From: Sipunculus nudus
Lineage: Eukaryota > Annelida > Sipuncula > Golfingiida > Sipunculidae
NCBI GenBank assembly: GCA_026874595.1
Contig: CM049313.1
Coordinates: 79,060,659-79,124,658, forward strand
DNA length: 64,000 nucleotides
Direction of reading: 5' to 3'
A program made the position numbers and the translations under genes. Of the stretch, positions 32,201 through 46,320 are shown piece by piece (positions within the stretch are counted from its first letter, which is position 1; every line of letters begins with the position of its first letter). Under the pieces are notes generated by a model that searched no databases, was not told where the DNA came from, and saw nothing but the letters and a program-made list of their open reading frames with translations.

Positions 32201-32827
32201 AAGAGTCTGCATTAATTTCTCCAGATAATTAGTTTTTATATGATAGAATTATTATTTTCTTAAATTTTTTAACACTTTAAATTTTAACGATTTTTAACCT
32301 CTTTAATAGACATTTTGTTTTATAATTTCTGAAAATGTATTGTATATATGATCGTTATATTCTTAATATAATCTTTATTTAATTCTTTCTTTACAGTTTC
32401 GAAGTCATGCTGAGCTATAGGGATGGGTCCCTCAGTCCGGCCATATGTTGACAGGGTGCAATTTAACCTAGAAACATTTAACTATAATCCAGTGAGTTCT
32501 CCGGAATATTACCCTTGGAAACAAGAAAAATTTCAATTTAGTTGACCTATGAGTGTATACGTGTATCTACAAGAGGAACGCGCTTAGGAAGTGAGGAAGG
32601 GGGTTAACATTAGCTGACACGGCTATGGACTGAGGAAGATCTTTCACGAGGATATTTTTACGTGCAGTAAACATTGAGCTTGTAAAAAGCCCGATAAACC
32701 TCAGTATAAAATATAATTTACTGCAAAAATATCACAATACATGTGTACTTTCATCATTAAATTATTGACAGAACCCATATTCAAATGATGAAAACATAAA
32801 GATACCTTGTATGAATATATTTTGATG

Positions 32828-32864
<37 letters not shown>

Positions 32865-33120
32865 TTTTCCTTGAAATATACAAAAGTTAAAGCGTATTTC
32901 AAACAAACTTTGAAAAGAACTTAAATAATTTGAAAATTATATAAGAACAGTAGACAATTCAATAAGATGCAATACAAACATTAAAAAAGAAAATATACTG
33001 GAATCAGTGGTAAAGCATGTCTGTAATATAGAAATATATAATTTTCTAAATGGTTGTGACGTAATTTCCCTCAATGCTCTAGGATAAAATGCCTTTAAAT
33101 GGAAAATAAGTACTGAAATT
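29249..33120. other. Noncoding gap of 3.9 kb
   Basis: Start of the minus-strand gene's 5' flank. ORFs here (29460-29756 minus, 31595-31936 minus, 31746-32024 plus) show no domain and overlap each other, so I do not call them. A ~40-bp direct repeat (ccatagcagacc / gccatacctttarcc) is at 32018-32104, and a TA tract at 32828-32862. 31230-31420 has scattered 'gacctt' motifs like those of the 3.4 kb unit. Confidence 0.45.
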
Positions 33121-36100
33121 ACTGATGTAAATGTTCGAAAACACTTGAGGCCTTAGAACGATTAGGACACTTGAGGCAGGTATAAAATGTCGGAGACATT
33201 TGAGGTAGCCGGATAAAATTTCTTGGAAGACTTGAGGCACTTGAACCTAAATGTTTAAGGACACTTGAAGCACCTGGACAAAACGTTTAATGGCTCAAGA
33301 GACACATAGACAAACTGTTTAAGGGCACTTGAGGGCACCTGGATGAACTCTCTAAGGACACTTTTAATAAAATGTCTTAAAACACTGGAGTAAAATTCCA
33401 AAGAACAATTGAAGCACCAGAATGCAAGGTATAAATGAATTGGACAAACTAATGTAAATGTCCGAAACACAGGAGTAAATGTGTGATAACCTTACAACTA
33501 TCGACGTAAATGTGCCAAAACACTTAAAGCATTAGAGTAAAATGACTAAGACATTCAAAGCATACACTTGAACTATAGATTACCAAAAAAAAAAACAAAA
33601 CACTTGACACGCTAGATTAAACTGCCTAAGAATTTTACACTGGAGGAAACTTTGTAACATTATTTAGGTGACAGGAATAAAAAGAAGACTTCAAGGACTT
33701 GAATAAAGGTAAAATGTTTAATAACACTAGAGGCACTAAAGTAAAAGTTAAAAAACATGCCATGAAGACTTGAGGATTAGAGGAAAATAAGTGCGATCAC
33801 TTAAGAAACTTGGGTAAAGTGTCCAAGAACACTTGAGGCACTTGGGTAAAATGGCAAAGAACACTTAAGGGAATGGAGTAAAATATATAACACGCTTGAA
33901 TCACTGGAGTAAAATGTCTAAGAACACTTCAAGGACTGCAGTATAATAGCTAAAAACACTTCAGAGACTGGAGTAAAATATCGAACACGCTTGAGTCACT
34001 TGAGTAAAATATCAAAGAAAACTTGGGGAACGAGTAAAATTTCTAAGAACACTTCAAAGACTGGAGTAACATGTCTCAGAACACTTCAAAGACTGGAGTA
34101 ACATGTCTAAGAACAATTCAGAGACTGGAGTAAAATGTCTAAGAACACTTCAGGGACTGGAGTAAAATAGCTAAGAACACTTCAAAGACTGGAGTAACAT
34201 GTCTAAGAACGTTTCAGGGACTGGAGTAAAATGTCTAAGAACACTTCAGGGACTGGAGTAAAATAGCTAAGAACAATTCAGAGACTTGAGTAACATGTCT
34301 AAGAACAATTCAGGGACTGGAGTGAAATAGCTAAGAACACTTCAAAGACTGGAGTAACATGTCTAAGAACGATTCAGGGACTGGAGTAAAATGTCTAAGA
34401 ACACTTTAGGGACTGGAGTAAAATAGCTTAGAACAATTCAGAGACTGGAATAACATGTCTAAGAACAATTCAGAGACTAGAGTAAAATGTCTAAGAACAA
34501 TTCAGAGTCTGGAGTAAAATGTCTAAGAACAATTCAGCGACTGGAGTAAAATGTCAAAGAACACTTCAGAGACTGGATTAACATGTCTAAGAACAATTCA
34601 GGAACTGGAGTAAAATGTCTAAGAACACTGCAGGAACTGGAGTAAAATGTCTAAGAACACCTCAGGGACTGGAGTAAAATAGCTAAGAACACTTCAAAGA
34701 CTGGAGTAATATGTCTAAGAACGATTCAGGGACTGGAGTAAAATGTCTAAGAACACTTCAGAGACTGGAGTAACATGTCTAAGAACAATTCAGGGACTGG
34801 AGAAACATGTCTAAGAGCAATTCAGCGACTGGAGTAAAATGTCAAAGAACACTTCAGAGACTGGAGTAACATGTCTAAGAACAATTCAGGGACTGGAGTA
34901 ACATGTCAAAGAACACTTCAGGGACTGGAGTAAAATAGATAAGAACACGTCAAAGACTGGAGTAACATGTCTAAGAACGATTCAGGGACTGAAGTAAAAT
35001 GTCTAAGAACACTTCACGGACTGGATTAAAATAGCTAAGAACAATTCAGAGACTGGAGTAACATGTCTTAGAACAATTCAGGGACTGTAGTAAAATGCAT
35101 AAGACAATTCAGAGACTGGAGTAAAATGTTTAAGAACACTTCAGGGACTGGAGTAAAATAGCTAAGAACACTTCAAAGACTGGAGTAACATGTCTAAGAA
35201 CGATTCAGGGACTGGAGTAAAACGTCTAAGAACACTTCAGGGACTGGAGTAAAATAGCTAAGAACAATTCAGAGACTGGAGTAAAATGTCTAAGAACAAT
35301 TCAGGGACTGGAGTAACATGCCTGAGAACAATTCAGGAACTGGAGTAAAATGTCTAAGAACACTTCAGGGACTGGAGTAAAATGTCTAAGAACACTTCAG
35401 GGACTGGAGTAAAATAGCTAAGAACACTTCAAAGACTGGAGTAAAATGTCTAAGAACAATTCAGAGACTGAAGTAAAATGTCTAAGAACACTTCAGGGAC
35501 CGGAGTAAAATAGCTGAGAACACTTCAAAGACTGAAGTAACATGTCTAAGAACGATTCAGGGACTGAAGTAAAATGTCTAAGAACAATTCAGAGACTGGA
35601 GTTACATGTCTAAGAACAATTCAGGGACTGGAGTAAAATGTCTAAGAACACTTCAGGGACTGGAGTAAAATAGCTAAGAACACTTCAGAGACTGGAGTAA
35701 TATGTCTAAGAACAATTCAGGGACTGGAGTAAAATGTCTAAGAACAATTCAGAGTCTGGAGTAAAATGTCTAAGAACACTTCAGGGACTGGAGTAAAATA
35801 GCTTAGAACACTTCAAAGACTGGAGTAAAATGGCTAAGAACAATTCAGAGACTGGAGTAAAATGTCTAAGAACACTTCAGGGACTGGAGTAAAATAGCTA
35901 AGAACACTTCAAAGACTGGAGTAACATGTCTAAGAACGATTCAGGCACTGGAGTAAAATAGCTAAGAAAACTTCAGGGACTGGAGTAACATGTCTAAGAA
36001 CAATTCAGGGACTGGAGTAACATGTCTAAGAACACTTCAGGGACTGAAGTAAAATAGATAAGAACACTTCAAAGACTGGAGTAACATGTCTCAGAACGAT

Positions 36101-36290
36101 TCAGGGACTGGAATAAAATGTCTAAGAACACTTCACGGACTGGAGTAAAATAGCTAAGAACACTTCAAAGACTGGAGTAAAATGTCTAAGAACAATTTAG
36201 TGACTGGAGTAAAATGTCAAAGAACAATTCAGAGACTGGAGTAACATGTCTAAGAACAATTCAGGGACTGGAGTAAAATGTCTAAGAACC

Positions 36291-38582
36291 CATCAGGGAC
36301 TGGAGTAAAATAGCTAAGAACACTTCAGAGACTGGAGTAATATGTCTAAGAACAATTCAGGGACTGGAGTAAAATGTCTATGAACAATTCAGAGTCTGGA
36401 GTAAAATGTCTAAGAACACTTCAGGGACTGGAGTAAAATAGCTAAGAACACTTCAAAGACTGGAGTAACATGTCTGAGAACGATTCAGGGACTGGAGTAA
36501 AATGTCTTAGAACTCTTCAGGGACTGGAGTTAAATGTCTAAGAACACTTCAGGGACTGGAGTAAAATAGCTAAGAACACTTCAAAGACTGGAGTAAAATG
36601 GCTAAGAACAATTCAGAGACTGGAGTAAAATGTCTAAGAACACTTCAGGGATTGGAGTAAAATAGCTAAGAACACTTCAAAGACTGTAGTAACATGTCTA
36701 AGAACACTTCAGGGACTGAAGTAAAATAGATAAGAACACTTCAAAGACTGGAGTAACATGTCTAAGAACGATTCAGGGACTGGAATAAAATGTCTAAGAA
36801 CACTTCACGGACTGGAGTAAAATAGCTAAGAACAATTCAGAGACTGGAGTAACATGTCTTAGAACAATTCAGGGACTGTAGTAAAATGCATAAGACAATT
36901 CAGAGACTGGATTAATATGTCTAAGAACAATTCGGGCCTGGAGTAAAATGTCTGAGAACACTGCAGGGACTGGAGTAAAATGTCTAAGAACGATTGAGGG
37001 ACTGTAGTAAAATGTCTAAGAACACTTAAGGGACTGGAGTAAAATAGCTAAGAACCCTTCAAAGACTGGAGTAACATGTCTAAGAACGATTCAGGGACTG
37101 GAGTAAAATGTCTAAGAACACTTCAGAGACTGGAGTAACATGTCTAAGAACAATTCAGAGACTGGAGAAACATGTCTAAGAACAATTCAGCGACTGGAGT
37201 AAAATGTCAAAGAACACTTCAGAGACTGGAGTAACATGTCTAAGAACAATTCAGGGACTGGAGTAACATGTCTAAGGACACTTCAGGGACTAGAGTAAAA
37301 TAGACAAATACACTTCAAAGACTGGAGTAACATGTCTGAGAACAATTCAGGGACTGGAGTAAAATAGCTAAGAACAATTCAGAGACTGGAGTAACATGTC
37401 TAAGAACGAATCAAGGACTGGAGTTAAATGTCTAAGAACCCATCAGGGACTGGAGTAAAATAGCTAAGAACACTTCAGAGACTGGAGTAATATGTCTAAG
37501 AACAATTCAGGGACTGGAGTAAAATGTCTATGAACAATTCAGAGTCTGGAGTAAAATGTCTAAGAACACTTCAGGGACTGGAGTAAAATAGCTAAGAACA
37601 CTTCAAAGACTGGAGTAACATGTCTGAGAACGATTCAGGGACTGGAGTAAAATGTCTTAGAACTCTTCAGGGACTGGAGTTAAATGTCTAAGAACACTTC
37701 AGGGACTGGAGTAAAATAGCTAAGAACACTTCAAAGACTGGAGTAAAATGGCTAAGAACAATTCAGAGACTGGAGTAAAATGTCTAAGAACACTTCAGGG
37801 ATTGGAGTAAAATAGCTAAGAACACTTCAAAGACTGTAGTAACATGTCTAAGAACACTTCAGGGACTGAAGTAAAATAGATAAGAACACTTCAAAGACTG
37901 GAGTAACATGTCTAAGAACGATTCAGGGACTGGAATAAAATGTCTAAGAACACTTCACGGACTGGAGTAAAATAGCTAAGAACAATTCAGAGACTGGAGT
38001 AACATGTCTTAGAACAATTCAGGGACTGTAGTAAAATGCATAAGACAATTCAGAGACTGGATTAATATGTCTAAGAACAATTCGGGCCTGGAGTAAAATG
38101 TCTGAGAACACTGCAGGGACTGGAGTAAAATGTCTAAGAACGATTGAGGGACTGTAGTAAAATGTCTAAGAACACTTAAGGGACTGGAGTAAAATAGCTA
38201 AGAACCCTTCAAAGACTGGAGTAACATGTCTAAGAACGATTCAGGGACTGGAGTAAAATGTCTAAGAACACTTCAGAGACTGGAGTAACATGTCTAAGAA
38301 CAATTCAGAGACTGGAGAAACATGTCTAAGAACAATTCAGCGACTGGAGTAAAATGTCAAAGAACACTTCAGAGACTGGAGTAACATGTCTAAGAACAAT
38401 TCAGGGACTGGAGTAACATGTCTAAGGACACTTCAGGGACTAGAGTAAAATAGACAAATACACTTCAAAGACTGGAGTAACATGTCTGAGAACAATTCAG
38501 GGACTGGAGTAAAATAGCTAAGAACACTTCAAAGACTGGAGTAACATGTCTAAGAACGAATCAAGGACTGGAGTTAAATGTC
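36291..38582 (+). repeat. 1150-bp tandem block duplication within the satellite
   Basis: 36291-37440 and 37441-38582 are nearly identical, including rare private variants (cccatcaggg, aattcgggcc, gcataagacaattc, agacaaatacact). 1150 equals 36 units minus two single-base deletions, both visible in each copy. Confidence 0.9.
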
Positions 38583-41500
38583 CAAAAACACTTCAGGGAC
38601 TGGAGTAAAGTAGCTAAGAACAATTCAGATACTGGAGTAACATGTCTAAGAACACTTCAAAGACTGGAGTAACATGTCTAAGAACGATTCAGGGACTGAA
38701 GTAAAATGTCTAAGAACACTTCAGTGACTGGAGTAAAATAGCTAAGAACACTTCAAAGACTGGAGTTACATGTCTTAGAATGATTCAGGGACTGGAGTAA
38801 AATATCTAAGAACACTTCAGAGACTGGAGTAACATGTCTAAGAACAATTCAGGGACTGGAGTAAAATAGCTGAGAACACTTCAAAGACTGGAGTTACATG
38901 TCTAAGAACGATTCAGGGACTGGAGTAAAATGTCTTAGAACACTTCAGGGACTGGAGTAAAATAGCTAAGAACAATACAGAGACTGGAGTAATATGTCTA
39001 AGAACAATTCAGGGACTGGAGGAAAATGTCTAAGAACAATTCAGAGACTGAAGTAATATGTCTAAGAACACTTCAGGGACTGGATTAAAATAGCTAAGAA
39101 CACATCAAATACTGGAGTAATATGTCTAAGAACGATTCAGGGACTGGAGTAAAATGTCTAAGAACACTTCAGGGACTGGAGTAAAATGGCTAAGAACAAT
39201 TCAGAGACTTGAGTAACATGTCTAAGAACAATTCAGGACTGGTGTAAAATGTCTAAGAACAATTCAGAGTCTGGAGTAAAATGTCTAAGAACAATTCAGG
39301 GACTGGAGTAAAATAGCTAAGAACACATCAAAGACTGGAGTAACATGTCTAAGAACAATTCAGGGACTGGAGTAAAATGTCTAAGAACACTTCAGGGACT
39401 GGAGTTAAATAGCTAAGAACAATTCAGAGACTTGAGTAACATGTGTAAGAACAATTCAGTGACTGGAGTAAAATGTCAAAGAACAATTCAGAGACTGGAG
39501 TAACATGTCTAAGAACAATTCAGGGACTGGAGTAAAATGTCTAAGAACACTTCAGGGACTGGAGTAAAATAGATAAGAACACTTCAAAGACTGGAGTAAC
39601 ATGTCTAAGAACGATTCAGGGACTGGAATAAAATGTCTAAGAACTCTTCAGGGACTGGAGTAAAATAGCTAAGAACAATTCAGGGACTGGAGTAAAATGT
39701 CTAAGAACAATTCAGGGACTGGAGTAAAATGTCTAAGAACACTTCAGGGACTGGAGTAAAATAGCTAAGAACACTTCAGAGACTGGAGTAATATGTCTAA
39801 GAACAATTCAGGGACTGGAGTAAAATGTCTAAGAACAATTCAGAGTCTGGAGAAAATGTCTAAGAACACTTCAGGGAATGGAGTCAAATAGCTAAGAACA
39901 CTTCAAAGACTGGAGTAACATGTCTGAGAACGATTCAGGGACTGGAGTAAAATGTCTAAGAACACTTCAGGGACTGGAGTAACATGTCTAAGAACAATTC
40001 AGGGACCGGAGTTAAATGTCTAAGAACACTTCAGGGACTGGAGTAAAATAGCTAAGAACCCTTCAAAGACTAGAGTAAAATGGCTAAGAACAATTCAGAG
40101 ACTGGAGTATAATGTCTAAGAACACTTCAGGGACTGGAGTAAAATAGCTAAGAACACTTCAAAGACTGGAGTAACATGTCTAAGAACGATTCAGGGACTG
40201 AAGTAAAATGTCTAAGAACACTTCAGGGACTGGAGGAACATGTCTAAGAACAATTCAGGGACTGGAGTAACATGTCTAAGAACACTTCAGGGACTGAAGT
40301 AAAATAGATAAGAACACTTCAAAGACTGGAGTAACATGTCTAAGAACGATTCAGGGACTGGAATAAAATGTCTAAGAACACTTCACGGACTGGAGTAAAA
40401 TAGCTAAGAACAATTCAGAGACTGGAGTAACATGTCTCAGAACAATTCAGGGACTGTAGTAAAATGCATAAGACAATTCAGAGACTGGAGTAAAATGTCT
40501 AAGAACACTTCAAAGATTGGAGTAACATGTCTAAGAACGATTCAGGGACTGTAGTAAAATGTCTAAGAACAATTCAGCGACTGAAGTAAAATAGCTAAGA
40601 ACACTTCAATGACTGGAGTAACATGTCTAAGAACGATTCAGGGACTAGAGTAAAATGTCTAAGAACACTTCAGAGACTGGAGTAACATGTCTAAGAACAA
40701 TTCAGAGACTGGAGAAACATGTCTAAGAACAATTCAGCGACTGGAGTAAAATGTCAAGGAACACTTCTGAGACTGGAGTAACATGTCTAAGAACGATTCA
40801 GGGACTGGAGTAACATGTCAAAGAACAATTCAGGGACTGGAGTAAAATAGATAAGAACACTTCAAAGACTGGAGTAAAATAGCTAAGAACCCTTCAAAGA
40901 CTGGAGTAACATGTCTAAGAACGATTCAGGGACTGGAGTAAAATGTCTAAGAACACTTCAGAGACTGGAGTAACATGTCTAAGAACAATTCAGAGACTGG
41001 AGAAACATGTCTAAGAACAATTCAGCGACTGGAGTAAAATGTCAAAGAACACTTCAGAGACTGGAGTAACATGTCTAAGAACAATTCAGGGACTGGAGTA
41101 ACATGTCTAAGGACACTTCAGGGACTAGAGTAAAATAGACAAATACACTTCAAAGACTGGAGTAACATGTCTGAGAACAATTCAGGGACTGGAGTAAAAT
41201 AGCTAAGAACACTTCAAAGACTGGAGTAACATGTCTTAGAACGATTCAGGGACTGGAGTAAAATATCTAAGAACACTTCAGAGACTGGAGTAACATGTCT
41301 AAGAACAATTCAGGGACTGGAGTAAAATAGCTGAGAACACTTCAAAGACTGGAGTTACATGTCTAAGAACGATTCAGGGACTGGAGTAAAATGTCTTAGA
41401 ACACTTCAGGGACTGGAGTAAAATAGCTAAGAACAATTCAGAGACTGGAATAATATGTCTAAGAACAATTCAGGGACTGGAGGAAAATGTCTAAGAACAA

Positions 41501-44500
41501 TTCAGAGACTGAAGTAATATGTCTAAGAACACTTCAGGGACTGGATTAAAATAGCTAAGAACACATCAAATACTGGAGTAATATGTCTAAGAACGATTCA
41601 GGGACTGGAGTAAAATGTCTAAGAACACTTCAGGGACTGGAGTAAAATGGCTAAGAACAATTCAGAGACTTGAGTAAAATGTCTAAGAACACTTCAGGGA
41701 CTGGAGTAAAATAGATAAGAACACTTCAAAGACTGGAGTAACATGTCTAAGAACGATTCATGGACTGGAATAAAATGTCTAAGAACTCTTCAGGGACTGG
41801 AGTAAAATAGCTAAGAACAATTCAGGGACTGGAGTAAAATGTCTAAGAACAATTCAGGGACTGGAGTAAAATGTCTAAGAACACTTCAGGGACTGGAGTA
41901 AAATAGCTAAGAACACTTCAGAGACTGGAGTAATATGTCTAAGAACAATTCAGGGACTGGAGTAAAATGTCTAAGAACAATTCAGAGTCTGGAGAAAATG
42001 TCTAAGAACACTTCAGGGAATGGAGTCAAATAGCTAAGAACACTTCAAAGACTGGAGTAACATGTCTGAGAACGATTCAGGGACTGGAGTAAAATGTCTA
42101 AGAACACTTCAGGGACTGGAGTAACATGTCTAAGAACAATTCAGGAACTGGAGTAAAATGTCTAAGAACTCTTCAGGGACCGGAGTTAAATGTCTAAGAA
42201 CACTTCAGGGACTGGAGTAAAATAGCTAAGAACCCTTCAAAGACTAGAGTAAAATGGCTAAGAACAATTCAGAGACTGGAGTAAAATGTCTAAGAACACT
42301 TCAGGGACTGGAGTAAAATAGCTAAGAACACTTCAAAGACTGGAGTAACATGTCTAAGAACGATTCAGGGACTGAAGTAACATGTCTAAGAACAATTCAG
42401 GGACTGGAGTAAAATGTTTAAGAGCAATTCAGAGTCTGGAATAAAATGTCTAAAACCACTTCAGGGACTGGAGTAAAATAGCTAAGAACACTTCAAAGAC
42501 TTGAGTAGCATGTCTAAGAACGATTCAAGGACTGGAGTAAAATGTCTAAGAACACTTCAAAGACTGGAGTAACATGTCTAAGATCGATTCAGAGACTGGA
42601 GTAACATGTCTCAGAACAATTCAGGGACTGTAGTAAAATGCATAAGACAATTCAGAGACTGGAGTAAAATGTCTAAGAACACTTCAAAGATTGGAGTAAC
42701 ATGTCTAAGAACGATTCAGGGACTGTAGTAAAATGTCTAAGAACAATTCAGCGACTGAAGTAAAATAGCTAAGAACACTTCAATGACTGGAGTAACATGT
42801 CTAAGAACGATTCAGGGACTGGAGTAAAATGTCTAAGAACACTTCAGAGACTGGAGTAACATGTCTAAGAACAATTCAGAGACTGGAGAAACATGTCTAA
42901 GAACAATTCAGCGACTGGAGTAAAATGTCAAGGAACACTTCTGAGACTGGAGTAACATGTCTAAGAACGATTCAGGGACTGGAGTAACATGTCAAAGAAT
43001 AATTCAGGGACTGGAGTAAAATAGATAAGAACACTTCAAAGACTGGAGTAAAATAGATAAGAACACTTCAAAGACTGGAGTAACATGTCTAAGAACGATT
43101 CAGGGACTGGAGGTTAATGTCTAAAAACACTTCATTGACTGGAGTAAAATAGCTAAGAACAATTCAGATACTGGAGTAGCATGTCTAAGAACACTTCAAA
43201 GACTGGAGTAACATGTCTAAGAACGATTCAGGGACTGAAGTAAAATGTCTAAGAACTCTTCAGGGACTGGAGTAACATGTCTTAGAACAATTCAGTGACT
43301 GGAGTAAAATGTCAAAGAACATTTCAGAGACTGGAGTTACATGTCTAAGAACGATTCAGAGACTGGAGTAACATGTCTAAGAACAATTCAGGGACTGGAG
43401 TAAAATGTCTAAGAACAATTCAGAGACTGGAGTAATATGTCTAAGAACACTTCAGGGACTGGATTAAAATAGCTAAGAACACATCAAAGACTGGAGTAAC
43501 ATGTCTAAGAACGATTCAGGGACTGGAGTAAAATGTCTAAGAACACTTCAGGGACTGGAGTAAAATAGCTAAGAACAATTCAGAGACTTGAGTAACATGT
43601 CTAAGAACAATTCAGGACTGGTGTAAAATGTCTAAGAACAATTCATAGTCTGGAGTAAAATGTCTAAGAACACTTCAGGGACTGGAGTAAAATAGCTAAG
43701 AACACATCAAAGACTGGAGTAACATGTCTAAGAACAATTCAGGGACTGGAGGAAAATGTCTAAGAACACTTCAGGGACTGGAGTAAAATAGCTAAGAACA
43801 ATTCAGAGACTTGAGTAACATGTCTAAGAACAATTCAGGGACTGGAGTAAAATAGCTAAGAACACTTCAAAGACTGGAGTAACATGTCTAAGATCGATTC
43901 AGGGACTGGAGTAAAATGTCTAAGAACACTTCATGGACTGGAGTAAAATAGCTAAGAACAATTCAGAGACTGGAGTAACATGTCTAAGAACAATTCAGGG
44001 ACTGGAGTAAAATGTTTAAGAGCAATTCAGAGTCTGGAATAAAATGTCTAAAACCACTTCAGGGACTGGAGTAAAATAGCTAAGAACACTTCAAAGACTT
44101 GAGTAGCATGTCTAAGAACGATTCAAGGACTGGAGTAAAATGTCTAAGAACACTTCAGGGACTGGACTATAATAGCTAAGATCAATTCAGGGACTGGAGT
44201 AACATGTCTAAGAACAATTCAGGGACTGGAGTAAAATCACTAAGAAACTTAAAAGACTGGAGTAACATGTCTAATAACGATTCTAGGACTGGAGTAAAAT
44301 GTCTAAGAAAACTTCATGGACTGGAGTAAAATAGCTAAGAACAATTCATAGACTGGAGTAACATGTCTAAGAACAATTCAGCGACTGGAGTTAAATGTCA
44401 AAGAACACTTCAGAGACTGGATTAATATGTCTAAGAACAATTCGGGCCTGGAGTAAAATGTCTGAGAACACTGCAGGGACTGGAGTAAAATGTCTAAGAA

Positions 44501-45679
44501 CACTTCAGGGACTGGAGTAAAATGTCTAAGAACACGTCAGGGACTGGAGTTAAATAGGTAAGAACACTTTAAAGACTGGAGTAAAATTTCTAAGAACACT
44601 TCAGGGACTGGAGTAAAATAGCTAAGAACACTTCAAAGACTGGAGTAACATGTCTAAGAACGATTCAGGGACTGGAGTAAAACGTCTAAGAACACTTCAG
44701 GGACTGGAGTAATATAGCTAAGAACAATTCAGAGACTGGAGTAACATGTCTAAGCACAATTCAGGGACTGGAGTAAAATAGCTAAGAACACTTCAAAGAC
44801 TGGAGTTACATGTCTAAGAACGATTCAGAGACTGGAATTAAATGTCTAAGAACACTTCAGGGACTGGAGTAAAATAGCTAAGAACACTTCAAAGACTGGA
44901 GTAACATGTCTAAGAACGATTCAGGGACTGGAGTAAAATGTCTAAGAACAATTCAGAGTCTGGAGTAAAATGTCTAAGAACACTTCAGGGACTGGAGTAA
45001 AATAGCTAAGAACACTTCAAAGACTGGAGTAACATGTCTAAGAACAATTCAGCGACTGGAATAAAATGTCAAAGAACACTTCAGAGACTGGAGTAACATG
45101 TCTAAGAACAATTCAGGGACTGGAGTAAAATGTCTAAGAACAATTCAGAGACTGGAGTAAAATGTCTAAGAACAATTCAGAGACTTGAGTAATATGTCTA
45201 AGAACACTTCAGGGACTGGATTAAAATAGCTAAGAACACATCAAAGACTGGAGTAACATGTCTAAGAACGATTCAGGGACTGGAGTAAGATGTCTAAGAA
45301 CACTTCAGGGACTGTAGTAAAAATAGCTAAGAACAATTCAGCGACTGGAGTAAAATGTCAAAGAACACTTCAGTGACTGGAGTAACATGTCTAAGAACAA
45401 TTCAGGGACTTGAGTAATATGTCTAAGAACACATCAAAGACTGGAGTAACATGTCTAAGAACACTTCAGAGACTGGAGTAACATGTCTAAGAAGAATTCA
45501 GGGACTGGAGTAAAATGTCTAAGAACAATTGGGAAACTGGAGTAAAATTTCTAAGAACACTCTAGGGACTGGAGTAAAATAGATAAGAACACATCAAAGG
45601 CTGGAGTAACATGTCTAAGAACAATTCAGGGAATGGAGTAAAATGTCAAAGAACACTTCAGGGAATGGAGTAAAATATC

Positions 45680-46235
45680 TAACACGCATGAGTCACTGGA
45701 GTAAAATGTCTAGGAACACTTAGGGGACAAGTTAAATGTCTAAGAACACTTCAGAGACTGGAGGAAAATGTCTAAGAACGATTCAGGGACTGGAGTAAAC
45801 TGTTTAAGAACACTTCATGGACTGGAGTAAAATAGCTAAGAACAATTCAGATCTGGAGTAACATGTCTAAGAACGATTCAGGGACTGGAGTAAAATGTCT
45901 AAGAACATTTCAGGGACTGGAGTAAAATATCTTACACGCCTGAGGCACTGGAGTAAAATGTCTAGGAACACTTAGGGGACAAGTTAAATGTCTAAGAACA
46001 CTTCAGAGACTGGAGGAAAATGTCTAAGAACGATTCAGGGACTGGAGTAAACTGTTTAAGAACACTTCATGGACTGGAGTAAAATAGCTAAGAACAATTC
46101 AGATCTGGAGTAACATGTCTAAGAACGATTCAGGGACTGGAGTAAAATGTCTAAGAACATTTCAGGGACTGGAGTAAAATATCTTACACGCCTGAGGCAC
46201 TGGAGTAAAATGTCTAGGAACACTTGGGGAACAAG
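45680..46235 (+). repeat. 252-bp block repeats at the satellite's right edge
   Basis: The block taggaacacttaggggac ... gcctgaggcactgg starts at 45711 and 45963 and again, altered, at 46215. The first two are almost identical. Confidence 0.85.
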
Positions 46236-46320
46236 ATAAATGTCTTAAAACACTTCAAAGACTGGAGTAACATGTCTAAGAACAATTCAGGGACTGGAGT
46301 AAAATATCACTGGTGTAAAA

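Larger units (their letters stand above)
33130..46320 (+). repeat. 32-bp satellite array, about 400 units
   Basis: Consensus period 32 bp (aagaacacttcagggactgg then agtaaaatgtct). Units fall in subtypes differing at three places: acactt/acaatt/acgatt, caggga/caaaga/cagaga, and aaaatgtct/aaaatagct/aacatgtct. The core is orderly from about 33900 to 45600. The left 800 bp and the right 700 bp are degenerate with 'acacttgaggcac'-type relics. TAA and TAG triplets plus a period not divisible by three close every + frame, so it is noncoding. Confidence 0.97.
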
